From: Candidatus Eiseniibacteriota bacterium
GTDB lineage: Bacteria; Eisenbacteria; RBG-16-71-46
DNA length: 64,000 nt
NCBI GenBank assembly: GCA_016710095.1
Contig: JADJLL010000015.1
Coordinates: 52,037 to 116,036 of the forward strand
Reading direction: 5' to 3'
Shown here: positions 54,268-64,000 of the stretch, piece by piece
Position numbering within the stretch: position 1 is the stretch's first letter
Layout of the letters: each line of letters starts with the position of its first letter
The notes under the pieces: generated by a model
The model's input: the letters and a program-made list of their open reading frames with translations, nothing else
Databases searched by the model: none
What the model was told of the DNA's origin: nothing
Program-made: the position numbers and the translations under genes

Positions 54268-54609
54268 TCAGCGCCAGATCAGCAGGCGCCCGCAGCTCTG
54301 GCACTGGTGCAGCGCGACCTCGCCCATCGGGGGCGCGGCCGAGATCGGGAGCGTCACGAAGCAGCCCTGGCACACCCGGCTCTGCACCGCCGTCAGACCG
54401 CGGCCGTAGCGCGCGTGCGAACGTTCGTACGCCACCCACCATCGCCGTTCGATGTCGTGTTCGAGCCGGGCACGGTCCTCGAGCAGCGCCGCCGTACCGT
54501 CGAACTTGAATCCCATGCGTTTCAGTCGTGCGACCGACTCCGGATCCCTCGTCAGCGCGATCAACTGATCGAGGTCCTGGAGTTCCAGCACCGCGGCGGA
54601 ACCGTTCAC
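54268..54609 (-). CDS. C4-type zinc ribbon protein
   Basis: 113 aa. An N-terminal helical stretch (LELQDLDQLIALTRDPESV) and a middle coiled region precede a C-terminal zinc ribbon with two CxxC knuckles (VCQGCFVTLP and QCQSCGRLL). Such short C4 zinc ribbon proteins are widespread and often linked to nucleic-acid roles, but the function here is not known. GTG at 54607-54609 overlaps the EIIA-like stop and has a GGGAG site. Confidence 0.75.
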   Translation of the reverse strand: MNGSAAVLELQDLDQLIALTRDPESVARLKRMGFKFDGTAALLEDRARLEHDIERRWWVAYERSHARYGRGLTAVQSRVCQGCFVTLPISAAPPMGEVALHQCQSCGRLLIWR

Positions 54610-55070
54610 GCGGATCTCCCTTCGAGAAGCGCGAGCGCGTGCGCCGCGTCGGCCTCGACGAGTTTGGCCCGCACCTTCTGCAGGCGCAGCGCCTGCGCGA
54701 GACGCGCGAGTTCGTCCAGCCACGTCGAGTCGGGCAACCCGTGCGGCGAGAGCGCGAGCACCGCGAGGTGCACGAGGTCGTCGTCTCCGGCGCCCCAGTC
54801 CACTCCACGCTCGGAGCGTCCGAGCACGAGGTGCGAGCGACGCACACCGAACGAACGGATGCCGGCGAGGGCGCAACCCTTGCCGAGGGCCGTCGAGCCC
54901 CAGCGTTCCCGATGCGCCAGCGCGGCCAGCACGACTTCGGGTTCGGACACGGCGCCGATGGAGTGAGCAGTGGTCACCATCTGCGTCCATGCCGATTCGC
55001 GGCGCTTGAGCCGCAGTTCCACGACGTCGAGCGGGATACCTGCCACCGGTGTCAGCTCTGCAGTCACCAT
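54606..55070 (-). CDS. PTS EIIA (fructose/mannitol, PtsN-like) domain lacking the phosphorylatable histidine
   Basis: 154 aa. The first ~45 residues are variable; residues 46-145 follow the type-2 EIIA pattern (VVLAALAHRERWGSTALGKGCALAG then HLVLGRSERGVDWGAGDDDLVHLAVLAL). The usual motif GIAIPHG reads GCALAGI, so the histidine that takes the phosphate is replaced by Gly70. It cannot be a normal phosphocarrier and is more likely a regulator, or a diverged domain kept for binding. It overlaps the zinc ribbon gene and has no PTS genes nearby. Confidence 0.65.
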   Translation of the reverse strand: MVTAELTPVAGIPLDVVELRLKRRESAWTQMVTTAHSIGAVSEPEVVLAALAHRERWGSTALGKGCALAGIRSFGVRRSHLVLGRSERGVDWGAGDDDLVHLAVLALSPHGLPDSTWLDELARLAQALRLQKVRAKLVEADAAHALALLEGRSA

Positions 55071-55171
55071 GGTCTTGTCCCTCCCGCGACCGGCCGGAGG
55101 TTACACCCGTGACTTCGGCAGCGGGTCACCGCGGGGGTCCCCGGCGGGAGCACGCGGCCCGGGAAGGGCTC

Positions 55172-55726
55172 TCAGGCGGCCGAAGCTCCCGAACCCCGCG
55201 CGGCCCTCGCCCGCCACCACGAGATCGTGACGTACGCCAGCCCCGCGCCGAGCGCCGCGCCCGCCATGACGTCCACCGCCCAGTGCTTGTTCAGGTACAT
55301 CCGTGAGTAGGCGATGAGCGCCGCCGTCACGAGCGCGGGCACGGCCGCGCGCCGCCAGCGCCGGACCAGGATCACGGCGACGGCGAACGCGTTCGCCGCG
55401 TGGCTCGAGGGGAACGCCGAGTTGCGCCGGTTGTGGTCGCCGTTCGGGCGCTCGCGGTTGGTCGCGTACTTGATCCCCTCGACGGCGAGGTTGACCGGGA
55501 TCAACGCCACACCCGCCTCGAGCAGCGCCGCGCGCCCGGCGGCGCCGGAGAGCAACCCCGCGCCGACCGCGACGACGAGCAGCGGCCGGCCGCCGTTCGT
55601 GACCGCGTGCATCGGGCCTTCGAGCCACGGACGGCGCGACGCCTGCACCTGCGCCTTCACGGCGTCGTCGAACGGCTGCCACGGCCACGAGAGCGCGAGC
55701 AGCAGGAACAGCAGCCGCGCGTTCAT
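55172..55726 (-). CDS. PAP2-family membrane phosphatase
   Basis: 184 aa integral membrane phosphatase, five or six helices. The three PAP2 motifs are present: KYATNRERP (KX6RP), FPSSHAANAFA (PSGH-like with Ser) and SRMYLNKHWAVDV (SRX5HX3D). Likely substrate is a lipid phosphate such as undecaprenyl diphosphate or phosphatidate; the sequence does not decide. ATG at 55724-55726 overlaps the BatDE stop, so it is the last gene of the moxR-bat operon. Confidence 0.87.
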   Translation of the reverse strand: MNARLLFLLLALSWPWQPFDDAVKAQVQASRRPWLEGPMHAVTNGGRPLLVVAVGAGLLSGAAGRAALLEAGVALIPVNLAVEGIKYATNRERPNGDHNRRNSAFPSSHAANAFAVAVILVRRWRRAAVPALVTAALIAYSRMYLNKHWAVDVMAGAALGAGLAYVTISWWRARAARGSGASAA

Positions 55727-57984
55727 CGCTCGCTCGCCGCGGGATCGCGCAGCGCCGAAGCGGGCACGGTCCCTTCGAGCGCCTGCCCCGCGCGCACGCG
55801 CACGAGCGCACCCTCGTGCGCGAGCACGCGCACGACCTGCCCGGGATCGAGTTCCACGTCCGCGCCCGCGAGCGCGGTCGTCGCCGTCACGACGCCGAGG
55901 CGGCCCGGACGTTCGCCGAGGTGCTTCCATTCCGGAGCAGAGCGCGGCGGCGAGCGCGAGCAGCCCGAGCAGCGCGACCGTCCAGCGGCGCGGCCATTCG
56001 AGCGCGGCGCCGAGCGCGAGCGCGAAGGCGATCGCCGCCCACTCGATCGAACGCAGCGGCAGTGGCGCGGCAGGCGCGCCCACGAGCCCGCCGGCGTCGC
56101 GCACGCGCGAGGCGACCTGATCGACCGCGCCCTGACGCGGCTCGTCACGCCGCCCACGCATCACCCACACGGCGGCCTCCGCCGACGTCGCCCTTCTGCC
56201 AGCGCGGAATGCGAGAGCCGCGCGGCGAGCCCCGCGTCGCCGGGCGCCTCGCGCCAGACGTTGCGCCAGCCCTGCTCGGCGTCCCCGATACGATGCTCGC
56301 GCGCGAACTGGTCGGCGCGTGCGGCGGCGGCGACGAGCTTCGGCTCGGGCCCGCGCGGCGCGGCGAGAAAGACGAGCGCGAGCCCGATCGCGCCCGCGAC
56401 ACCGGCACGCAGCGCCGGCGGCACACCCTTGCGCAGCGGCGGCAGCGCTTCGGACACGCGTTCCACGAGCCGGCGCCGGACGTCGTCCTCGGCCGGCGCG
56501 ACGCCGCCGTAGCGCGCGGCCGCGATCTCCTCGCGCAGGCGCAACACCTGCTGCCCGCGCGCCTCCGCCCACGCGGCCGCTTCGTCCGCCGCGCGCCAGA
56601 AATCGCCGCCGCGCGTGAAGCCGACGGCGCGCAGCCACTCGCTCTGCGTGGCGCGTTCCGCTGCGAGCGGGTCCGGCGCGCTTCCGCCACGCAGCACCCG
56701 CAGCGCGAATCCCACGCACAGCCCCGCGAGCGCGAAGCACCACGCCCACGCTTCGCGCGCGCCGGGGCGAGGCGCCTGCGCGGCGATCACCGGCGGCAGC
56801 GCCGAAGCCGAAGCGGCCGCCGACGCGCCCGCGGCCGCGAGCACTTCGACCGAAAGCTCGGGAAGCGCCGCCGACCGGTACACGGCGGCCGCCGGATCGA
56901 ACCACGCATACGGGATCGGCGGCACGCGCAGCGTGCCCGAGCGGCGCGGCACGAGCGTCCACTGGAAGCGCCTCCGCCCCGCGGCGAGTTCGCCGGGCGG
57001 CGCGAAGCTGTCGTCCACCGCGCTCGCGAACACTTCGAAGTCCTCGAGCGACAGCGCCGGCGTCGGCAGCAGCGGCAGGTTGCCGAGGCCGCGCACGTCG
57101 AGCTGCAGCTGCAGCGCCTGATCCTGCGAGGCGTGTCCGCGGTCGAGCGCCCAGCTCAGGGTCAGCACGCCGACGGCCTTCGAGGAGCCTTCCGGCGCTC
57201 CGGGCGGCAGCGGCTTCACGCGCACGGGCATCGAGTCGCTGTGCAGCACGAGAATGCGGCCGCCCGTCAGCTCGCCCGTCAACGGATCGACGCTCGAGCC
57301 GCCGGTCGCCACGGCGATGTGCGCGCGGCCGATCGTCGCGACGCCGGGCGCGAGCGGATAGATCCGCGCGCGGCTCTCGACGACGCCGACCGGACGGCCG
57401 TCCATGCGCCCGCGATATTCGAAGATGTCCGAGAAGCGCTCCGCCCAGAAACCGGGCATCGGCGGCGGCGCCTTGTCGCCCGCGTCCGCGAGTTCGGCGA
57501 ACTGCACGAGGCGTTCGGACACCTGCACGAGCTGCCCCACGTACGGCTCGCGCGGCTGCACGTCCACGTAGAGCCGGGCCGGCAGTTCGCTCGCGCGTCG
57601 CACGACGAGCACGAGCGGCCGCGTCACGTACTCGCGCCCGCCCACCTTGATGCGGAACGGACCGATCGTGTAGCGGCCGGGGTCGTCGCCGCGAAGCTCG
57701 TACGCGAACTGCACGCTGCTCGAGCTCACGCCGTTCACGAACGCCATGTTGCGCGACACCATCGGGCCCGCGCCGCTGAGGCCGCGCTCGAGCACGAGCG
57801 GCGGCATCCCCGGCGAGCCCTCGGGGTTCTGCACGCTGATCGTGAGCACCGTGCTCTCACCCTGGCCGATCGTCGTGGACCGCAGCGCCGCGCTCACGCG
57901 CGTCTGCGCGATCGCCGCGCCGGGAACAGCGAGCGCGAACGCCACGCAACACATCAGGCCGAGACGACGGAGCGCTCCCCTCAC
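55723..57984 (-). CDS. Fused BatD-BatE protein, with frameshifts near 56180 and 55930
   Basis: About 754 aa reconstructed. Signal peptide (MCCVAFALAVPGAAIA region), then the BatD beta domains (STTIGQGESTVLTISVQNPEG, RLYVDVQPREPYVGQLVQV), a membrane helix near 430 (AWCFALAGLCVGFAL), a cytoplasmic segment, a second helix, then a TPR-like stretch (RIGDAEQGWRNVWREAPGDAG) and, past two frame changes, BatE-like membrane helices and a C-terminal SH3-like domain (ATTALAGADVELDPGQVVRV, GALVRVRAGQALEGTVP). Bat proteins act with MoxR in stress tolerance in Bacteroides and spirochaetes. GTG at 57982-57984 overlaps batBC. Whether BatD and BatE are truly one chain depends on the indels. Confidence 0.68.
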
Positions 57985-59720
57985 CAGTCCTTCCCCTTCT
58001 TCTTCCCGCCGCTCGCACGCTGCGCGCGCTGGCGGTCGATGCGCTCGAGTTCCTGCAGCGATCCGAGCAACGCCTCGGCCTGCTGCTTGGTCATGCCCTG
58101 CGCGCCGCCCGGCCCCTGCTGCGGCGGCGCGGGCTGCGACGTGCCCGGCGGCGGCTGCGGCGCGGCGCCCTGCCCCTGCGGCTGCTTCGCGCCGGAAGCC
58201 GACGGCTGCGGCTGCGGATCGGGCTTCTGGTCGTCGGGCTTCGGGCTCTGCTGCCCCGCGGCCTTCTCCTTCTCGCGCTTGAGCATCTCGTAGTTCCAGC
58301 GCGCGTCGGCGTCGTTCGGGTCGCGTTCGAGCACGCGCCGCAGTTCCTGCAGCGCGCGGTCGTACTCCTTGCGCCCCCCGAGCACCGTGCCGAGGTTGTA
58401 GCCGGCGGCGCGTCCGGCGCGGCTCGAATCGCCCGCGAGTCGCGACAGCGCGAGTTCGGCCGCCTCCCCGCGGCCGTTCATCGCCTGCGCGGTCGCGAGG
58501 TTCACGCGGACCTTGGACGGCGCGCCCTTCTTCGCGCGCTGGGCATAGAGCGACTCCGCGGCGCTCCAGCGTCCGGCGCGGAACGCCTGGTCGCCGCGCG
58601 CCCAAGCGCTCTGCGCGTGCGCGTCCCGCGGCGACGCGAGCAGCAGCGCGAGCAGGCCGGCGGCGGCCGCCGTGCGCGCCGCGCGCGCGGTCGCGTCCCC
58701 GCCCTGCGCCTTCGTCGCACGCGTGCGCCGGCTGCGGGCGCGCGCGAAATCGGCGGTCAGCAGCGCCGCCGCGACCAGCGCGAACCAGCCGAAGCGCGCG
58801 ACCGGCCGCTCGACCAGGCGCGAACCGCGCCGCGCCTGCGCGAGCGAGCCCACGAGTCCCGCGAGCCGCTGCAGTTCGCCGCCCATGCGCGCGGCGCCGA
58901 AGTACGCGCCGTGCGTCGCGCGCGCCAGCTCGCGCAAGGTCGCGTCGTCGAGCTTGCTGCGCACGACCTCGCCACGCTCGTCCCGCTTCACGTCGACCGC
59001 GCGCCCTTCCTCGTCGAACTCGGGCACGACGTCGCCACCCGGCGTGCCGACGCCGACCGCGAACACGCGCACGCCGCTGCCGCGCATGCGCTCGATCACG
59101 TCCTTCGCGCCGCCCTCCAGATCCTCGCCGTCGGTCCACAGCACGATGCCCTGCTCCTCGCGCCGGCCCGAGCCGAACGCGCCGAGCGCGCGCTCGAGCG
59201 CCGCGCGCAGGTCGGTGCCCGGCTCGCTCAGCGCGCTGCTGTTCGCGCTCTCGAGCACGAGCCGCACCGCGGAGTGATCGAGCGTGAGCGGGCACACGCG
59301 CGCCGCCTCGCCCGCGAACAGCACGACGCCGACGCGGCTGCCGGGAATGCGCTCGAGCAGTCCGAGCGCCTCACGACGCGCCTCGTCCATGCGCGACGGC
59401 GGCACGTCGCGCGCGTCCATGCTCGCGGACACGTCGAGCACGAACACGACGTCGGAGCCGCGCGACTCTCGCTTCACGGTCTCGCGTCCCCACTGCGGCC
59501 CCGCCGCGCCGATCAGCAACGCGGCGATCGCCGCGGTGCGCAGCGCGAGGCCCGCCCGGCGCGACCACGGCAGCGACTGCGCGAGCAGCGGATGGTTCGG
59601 ACGCGGGCCCGCGAGCGCGATCGTCGCGCGGCGCGCGCGCACGACGGCGCGCCACTCGAAGAACAGCACGAGCGGAATGAGCGCGAGCGCCCAGAGCCAG
59701 TGTGGAGAAGTGAAGATCAC
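57981..59720 (-). CDS. Fused BatB-BatC: VWA domain plus TPR protein
   Basis: 579 aa, intact. Two N-terminal membrane helices (about 8-25 and 55-75), a von Willebrand A domain with MIDAS motif FVLDVSASMDA (about 93) and LWTDGEDLEGG, a membrane helix near 300, then a second signal-like helix and TPR repeats (ARGDQAFRAGRWSAAESLYAQ, VRVNLATAQAMNGRGEAA, LQELRRVLERDPNDADARWNYE), ending in a Pro/Gln-rich tail. BatB and BatC are separate genes in Bacteroides; here they are one. ATG at 59718-59720. Confidence 0.85.
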   Translation of the reverse strand: MIFTSPHWLWALALIPLVLFFEWRAVVRARRATIALAGPRPNHPLLAQSLPWSRRAGLALRTAAIAALLIGAAGPQWGRETVKRESRGSDVVFVLDVSASMDARDVPPSRMDEARREALGLLERIPGSRVGVVLFAGEAARVCPLTLDHSAVRLVLESANSSALSEPGTDLRAALERALGAFGSGRREEQGIVLWTDGEDLEGGAKDVIERMRGSGVRVFAVGVGTPGGDVVPEFDEEGRAVDVKRDERGEVVRSKLDDATLRELARATHGAYFGAARMGGELQRLAGLVGSLAQARRGSRLVERPVARFGWFALVAAALLTADFARARSRRTRATKAQGGDATARAARTAAAAGLLALLLASPRDAHAQSAWARGDQAFRAGRWSAAESLYAQRAKKGAPSKVRVNLATAQAMNGRGEAAELALSRLAGDSSRAGRAAGYNLGTVLGGRKEYDRALQELRRVLERDPNDADARWNYEMLKREKEKAAGQQSPKPDDQKPDPQPQPSASGAKQPQGQGAAPQPPPGTSQPAPPQQGPGGAQGMTKQQAEALLGSLQELERIDRQRAQRASGGKKKGKDW

Positions 59721-59730
59721 GCGCGGTGCC

Positions 59731-60675
59731 TCACGGTGCCCGGAACGCCCACGTGGCGTTCGAAAGGCTGAACAGCGCCATCAGCACGCCCGCGATCGCC
59801 AGCAGCGCGGGCCCGAGGTCCTGGTACTCGTGATAGACGACCGCGCGGATCGGCGCGCGCTCGAGCCGGTCGATCGACGCGTAGATGCCGCCGAGCGCCG
59901 CCGCGTCGCCCGCCGAGAAGAAGCGTCCGCCGGTGCGGTCGGCGATCGCGACGAGCGGCGACACGACGTCGCCGCCGTCCGCGAGGACCGAGGACTGCTG
60001 CCCGACGAGCACGGTGTACACCTTCACGCCCATCGCCTTCGCGAGTTCCGCCGCGGTCAGCGGATCGATCGCGCCGCGGTTGTTCTCGCCGTCGGTCAGC
60101 AGCACGACGACCTTGCTCGGCGAACGGCTGTCGCGCAGGCGCTGCACGGCGGTCGCGAGGCCCATGCCGATCGCGGTGCCGTCGGTCGCCTGCCGCGCCT
60201 CGGCGCCCGCGAGCAGTTCGAGCAACGTCGCGTGATCGAGCGTGAGCGGGCACATCGTGTACGCGACGCCCGAGAAACCGACCACGCCGAGCCGGTCATG
60301 CGGACGGCCGCGCACGAAGTCGCGCGCAGTCTCGAGCGCGACGTCCATGCGCGTGCGCAGCCCCATGCGCTCGACGACCATGCTCTGCGAGCAGTCCATG
60401 GCGAGCACGATGTCCACGCCGCGCGAGTCCACCTCCGACTGCTGCATGCCGCGCTGCGGCCGCGCGGCGGCGAGCAGCGCGAGCGCGAGCGCGACCCAAG
60501 GCAGCAGCCGCACGCCGAGCACCGCCCACGACATCGCGCCCGGGCGGCCGAAACCGGCGAGCGTGCCCCACAGCACGGCCGCGGGCTGGGTCTGCGGACG
60601 GCGCCACCGCCACAGCGCGAGCGCGGGCAGCACGAGCAACGCGAGCAACAGCCAGGGCGCCTCGAAGCGGATCAC
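59731..60675 (-). CDS. batA: BatA-like VWA domain membrane protein
   Basis: 314 aa. Two N-terminal helices (about 7-24 and 55-72), a VWA domain with intact MIDAS residues (IVLAMDCSQSMVVER, TDGTAIGMG, LLTDGENNRGA) and a C-terminal helix (about 287-305). The periplasmic/cytoplasmic VWA domain binds a metal and partner proteins of the MoxR-Bat system. It overlaps the upstream membrane protein by 4 nt and is followed by batBC after 10 nt. Confidence 0.88.
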   Translation of the reverse strand: MIRFEAPWLLLALLVLPALALWRWRRPQTQPAAVLWGTLAGFGRPGAMSWAVLGVRLLPWVALALALLAAARPQRGMQQSEVDSRGVDIVLAMDCSQSMVVERMGLRTRMDVALETARDFVRGRPHDRLGVVGFSGVAYTMCPLTLDHATLLELLAGAEARQATDGTAIGMGLATAVQRLRDSRSPSKVVVLLTDGENNRGAIDPLTAAELAKAMGVKVYTVLVGQQSSVLADGGDVVSPLVAIADRTGGRFFSAGDAAALGGIYASIDRLERAPIRAVVYHEYQDLGPALLAIAGVLMALFSLSNATWAFRAP

Positions 60676-61774
60676 GCGACCTCCTGCGAGCGCGCCCCGC
60701 GCCGGACGAGCGCCTCGACGGCGTTCTCGCAGCGCTCGGCCTCGGTGCGGTCGAGCGGCGCGCGCGCGAACTTCACGCGGTCCCAGAGCGACAGCAGCAG
60801 TTCGAGGCGCACGAGATCCGACGGCTCGAGCGCGCCCCGGCTCAGGCGCTGCAACAGTTCGGTGCTCGTGTCGCCGGGACGCGGCGAGCCGAGCGTGGCC
60901 TCGAGGTAGCGGCGCAGGATGCGCGTGAGCGCGACCGAATGCGCATCGAATTGGCCGGCCTCCGGCAGGCGGAGCGCGCGCAGCTTCGCCAGCTCGGCGA
61001 GCGCTTCGGCCGACGGGTCGCGCGCGGGCGCGGCCGCCGCACGCGCCGGCGACACCGGCGCCGCCTTGCGCGCGCTTCCTCCACCCCCCAGGCCACCACC
61101 GCGAGCGCGACCGCGAGCGCCACGAGCAGCACGAGCGTCCACGGCACCCGCTCCCACCATGGGGCGCCGAGCGGACCGCGCACGGGCTTGAGCCCCTGCG
61201 CGCTGTCCGCCGCGGTCACGGTGGGCAGCACGAGCAGCCGCACGCCGGGCGTGCGCATGCGCTGCTTCTTCCCGCCGGACGGCGTCTGGTCGATGTTCAC
61301 GACGACACCGGGGATCGTCACCTGCCCCGTCGCGAACACCTGCAGCGGCACCTCGACCGCCACGCTGTCGGCCCACTCCCCGTACCGGTCGAGATGGGCG
61401 GCATACTGGAGGCGGCGCGTGGACGCGACCGGCTTGCCCCAGGTGAAATCGCCGCCCGGCTCGGGAACTTCGAACTTCACCTTCGCGCCCGCGGGCACGA
61501 TCACGGAACTGCGCAGCACGAGCCTCTGCCCGAGGCGCGCGGGAGCCGGCGCGACGTACGTGCGGGACGGGAAACGCCGGACGAGGTTCGCGCTCTTGCG
61601 CGAGCCGCGCGCGAGAGAATCGGGCATCGCGACCCGCACCGAGTCGTGCTTGCCGGCGCCGGCCTTGTCGGCGTGCCCGGGCGGGAACAGCCCGAGCAGC
61701 GTCGAGACCGCGACCACGAGGAGCGCGCTCCGCCGCGACACCCTTGCGCAATGGCGCGAGCCGAAATGACGCAT
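60672..61774 (-). CDS. Bat-operon membrane protein (DUF4381-like position), frameshift near 61085
   Basis: About 367 aa reconstructed. Signal/anchor (ALLVVAVSTLLGLFPPGHA), a beta-rich periplasmic part (IVPAGAKVKFEVPEPGGDFTWG, QVFATGQVTIPGVVVNID), one membrane helix (WTLVLLVALAVALAVVAWG) and a cytoplasmic helical C-terminus (LRALRLPEAGQFDAHSVALTRILRRYLEATLG, split). The frame changes in a G run right after the helix (six G where seven would keep frame). Its place between DUF58 and batA is that of DUF4381-type proteins in moxR-bat operons, but similarity is by context more than sequence. Start: ATG 61774 or GTG 61741. Confidence 0.6.
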
Positions 61775-62634
61775 GAGCGCCGGGAAGTACGGACGGTCGG
61801 TGCGGATCTCGACGACCGGGCACTGCACCTTCGCGAGCGCCGTCGGCAGCCGGCGGCGCTCGCGCGCGCAGCTGGGAGAGCGGCGCTCGGCCTCGGCGTT
61901 CGTGTCCACCAGACGCCGGTCGCCCGACTCGAGGTCCTCGAACGTCGCCCAGCCCACTCTCGAAGCTGCTCCTCGCGCGGATCGCGCAGCGCGAGCGCGG
62001 TGAGTTCGTGCCGCTTCGCGAGCACGCGCCAGTCGCGCGGATCGAGCGTGTCCTCGAAGTCGGAGATCCAGAACACGAGTCCGCGGCGCCTCAGTGAGCG
62101 CGTGAGGAACTGCGCCGCGTGCCCGAGATGCGTGCCCTTCGTTTCCGGGTCCGTGTTGAGCAGTCCCGCAACATGCGCAGCAGGTGGGTGCGTCCGCGCG
62201 GGCGGCACGAAGTGCTCGACGTCCCCCGCCGGCGAGCACCAACCCGACGCGGTCGTTGTTGCGCATCGCGGCGAAGCCGAGCACCGCGCACAACTCCGCC
62301 GCCAGCTCGCGCTTGGCGACACGGACGTGCCGAACAACATGGAACGCGAGATATCGACGACGAGCATGACGGTGAGTTCGCGCTCCTCGACGAAACGCTT
62401 CACGTACGGCGCGCCGAGGCGGGCCGTCACGTTCCAGTCGATGTCGCGCACCTCGTCGCCGGGCACGTAGGGACGCACTTCCTCGAACTCGACGCCGCGG
62501 CCCTTGAACATGCTCTGGGCATTGCCCGAGAACAGGTCCTGGACCAGGTGGCGGCTGCGGATCTCGAGCCGACTCACCTTGCGCAGCAGGTCCGAAGTCT
62601 CGGTGCGCCGACGCCGATCACGGTCACGCGGCAC
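61741..62634 (-). CDS. DUF58 family protein of the MoxR operon, several frameshifts
   Basis: About 298 aa span. The opening RKVSRLEIRSRHLVQDLFSGNAQSMFKGRG (split) and RPYVPGDEVRDIDWNVTARLG are diagnostic of DUF58 proteins that partner MoxR ATPases, with the following VWA-like VMLVVDISRSM. Later pieces (AVLGFAAMRNNDRVGLVLAGG, TDPETKGTHLG, RGLVFWISDFEDTLDPRDW, FEDLESGDRRLVDTNAEAE, VQCPVVEIRTDRPYFPAL) are each clear but lie in changing frames, with joins near 62320, 62235, 62180 and 61965. Start codon (GTG 62634) and exact end are uncertain. Probably sequence error, as the pieces are well conserved. Confidence 0.68.
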
Positions 62635-62701
62635 GCCCTGACGCCTCGCAGCGAGCTCGAGGCGCGAACACATTGCGAAGGCAGGGCCGCGATCGGATCC
62701 A

Positions 62702-63685
<984 letters not shown>

Positions 63686-63745
63686 GCGTTCCTTCCCGGA
63701 AACGGTGAACTCGGCGCGGGCCGCATCGGCCGCGATCGGCGCGGC

Positions 63746-63773
63746 AGTATAGCGAAGGAGCGCGAGCGGTCCA
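63746..63773 (-). promoter_or_regulatory. Promoter for the moxR-bat operon
   Basis: Minus-strand TGGACC (63768-63773), 16-nt spacer, TATACT (63746-63751), leader about 55 nt, in the 123-nt gap between the last gene fragment and moxR. No terminator is visible in the gap. Confidence 0.45.
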
Positions 63774-63808
63774 GCGCGGCGAAGGCTCGGCCTCCCCCGG
63801 GCGGGCGG

Positions 63809-64000
63809 CTACGCGACGTGCTCGTGCATCTCCACCGCACCGGAGCGCGTGCCGGAGAGCCAGTCAGGCCCACGCGCGCGTCGCGTCGCATCTCGAACGG
63901 GGCTTCGAGCGACTCGAGCTGGTCGAGCTTGTTCAGCCCGCGCACGATGCCGAGCAGCATCTCGGCCTCGCGGGCCGGATCGCCGGCGAGCCGCGCCTGC
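63809..64000 (-). CDS. 3' end of an unidentified gene, probably frameshifted
   Basis: Only the last ~63 codons are in the window. The readable piece is AGDPAREAEMLLGIVRGLN then LESLEAPFEMRRDARVGLTG, after which a frame change near 63865 leads to SGTRSGAVEMHEHVA and a TAG at 63809-63811. I do not recognise it. It is on the same strand as the moxR operon but is separated from it by a promoter. Confidence 0.4.
   Translation of the reverse strand, partial: AGAARRRSGPRGRDAARHRARAEQARPARVARSPVRDATRRARGPDWLSGTRSGAVEMHEHVA

Overview
This window is very GC-rich bacterial chromosome, densely packed and almost entirely coded on the minus strand in long operons whose genes overlap by ATGA, GTGA or TGATG. 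The cell is clearly a Gram-negative with true LPS: it carries the Lpx lipid A pathway, Kdo transferase, two GT9 heptosyltransferase-like genes, MsbA, BamA, Skp/OmpH, LolD, LolC/E and Lnt. It combines these with traits better known elsewhere: an LpxC-FabZ fusion, a short archaeal/eukaryote-type ProRS, an mcsA-mcsB-clpC arginine-phosphorylation module typical of Gram-positives, an Fe-S type PurF with small-type PurL, and fused Bat proteins. I infer a high-GC member of the FCB superphylum or a neighbour (for example Eisenbacteria- or Gemmatimonadota-like), with low confidence in the exact phylum. There are no rRNA or tRNA genes, CRISPR arrays, insertion sequences or prophage genes that I can see.

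Layout. 1-461: 5' end of asnS (minus) behind a consensus promoter. 646-3771 (plus): a TPR membrane protein and a DUF4388 protein with a pseudopilin-like tail. 3779-23325 (minus): one long envelope block, transcribed bamA-ompH-lpxD-lpxC/fabZ-lpxA-Gfo/Idh/MocA-lpxB-DUF374-waaA-lpxK-nadB-(Minf_1886 family)-msbA-GT9-proS-waaF-(gmhB remnant). 23605-31267 (minus): lysS-lolC/E-lolD-mcsA-mcsB-clpC, ending in a strong intrinsic terminator. 31392-40825 (minus): asd-truA-htrA-purB-purL-purQ-(PurS-like)-purF. 41088-41921 (plus): an exported beta carbonic anhydrase. 41905-49043 (minus): an unknown two-domain protein, a 16-codon small ORF with a near-perfect Shine-Dalgarno, a membrane HD-GYP protein, purM, a sensorless NtrC-type regulator, a second Gfo/Idh/MocA protein and lnt. 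49160-53207 (minus): polyprenyl diphosphate synthase-rsfS-argS-pfkB kinase. 53353-54178: two small envelope proteins. 54268-55070: a PTS EIIA-like protein without its histidine, and a zinc ribbon protein. 55172-63685 (minus): moxR-DUF58-(membrane protein)-batA-batBC-batDE-PAP2. 63809-64000: the 3' end of an unidentified gene.

The parts fit together as housekeeping plus envelope assembly: lipid A is made, extended with Kdo and heptose, flipped by MsbA and received by outer-membrane machinery built by BamA/Skp, while Lnt and Lol mature and sort lipoproteins. Purine genes are split over two loci (purBLQ-S-F and purM).

Quality warning: many otherwise convincing genes are broken by single-base frameshifts, often in or next to short G/C runs, and some show compensating pairs. 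The density is highest at 61-64 kb. I read most of these as sequence or assembly indels rather than real pseudogenes. The gmhB remnant is different, because a block of about 60 codons is missing. For broken genes I give the span of the reconstructed gene.
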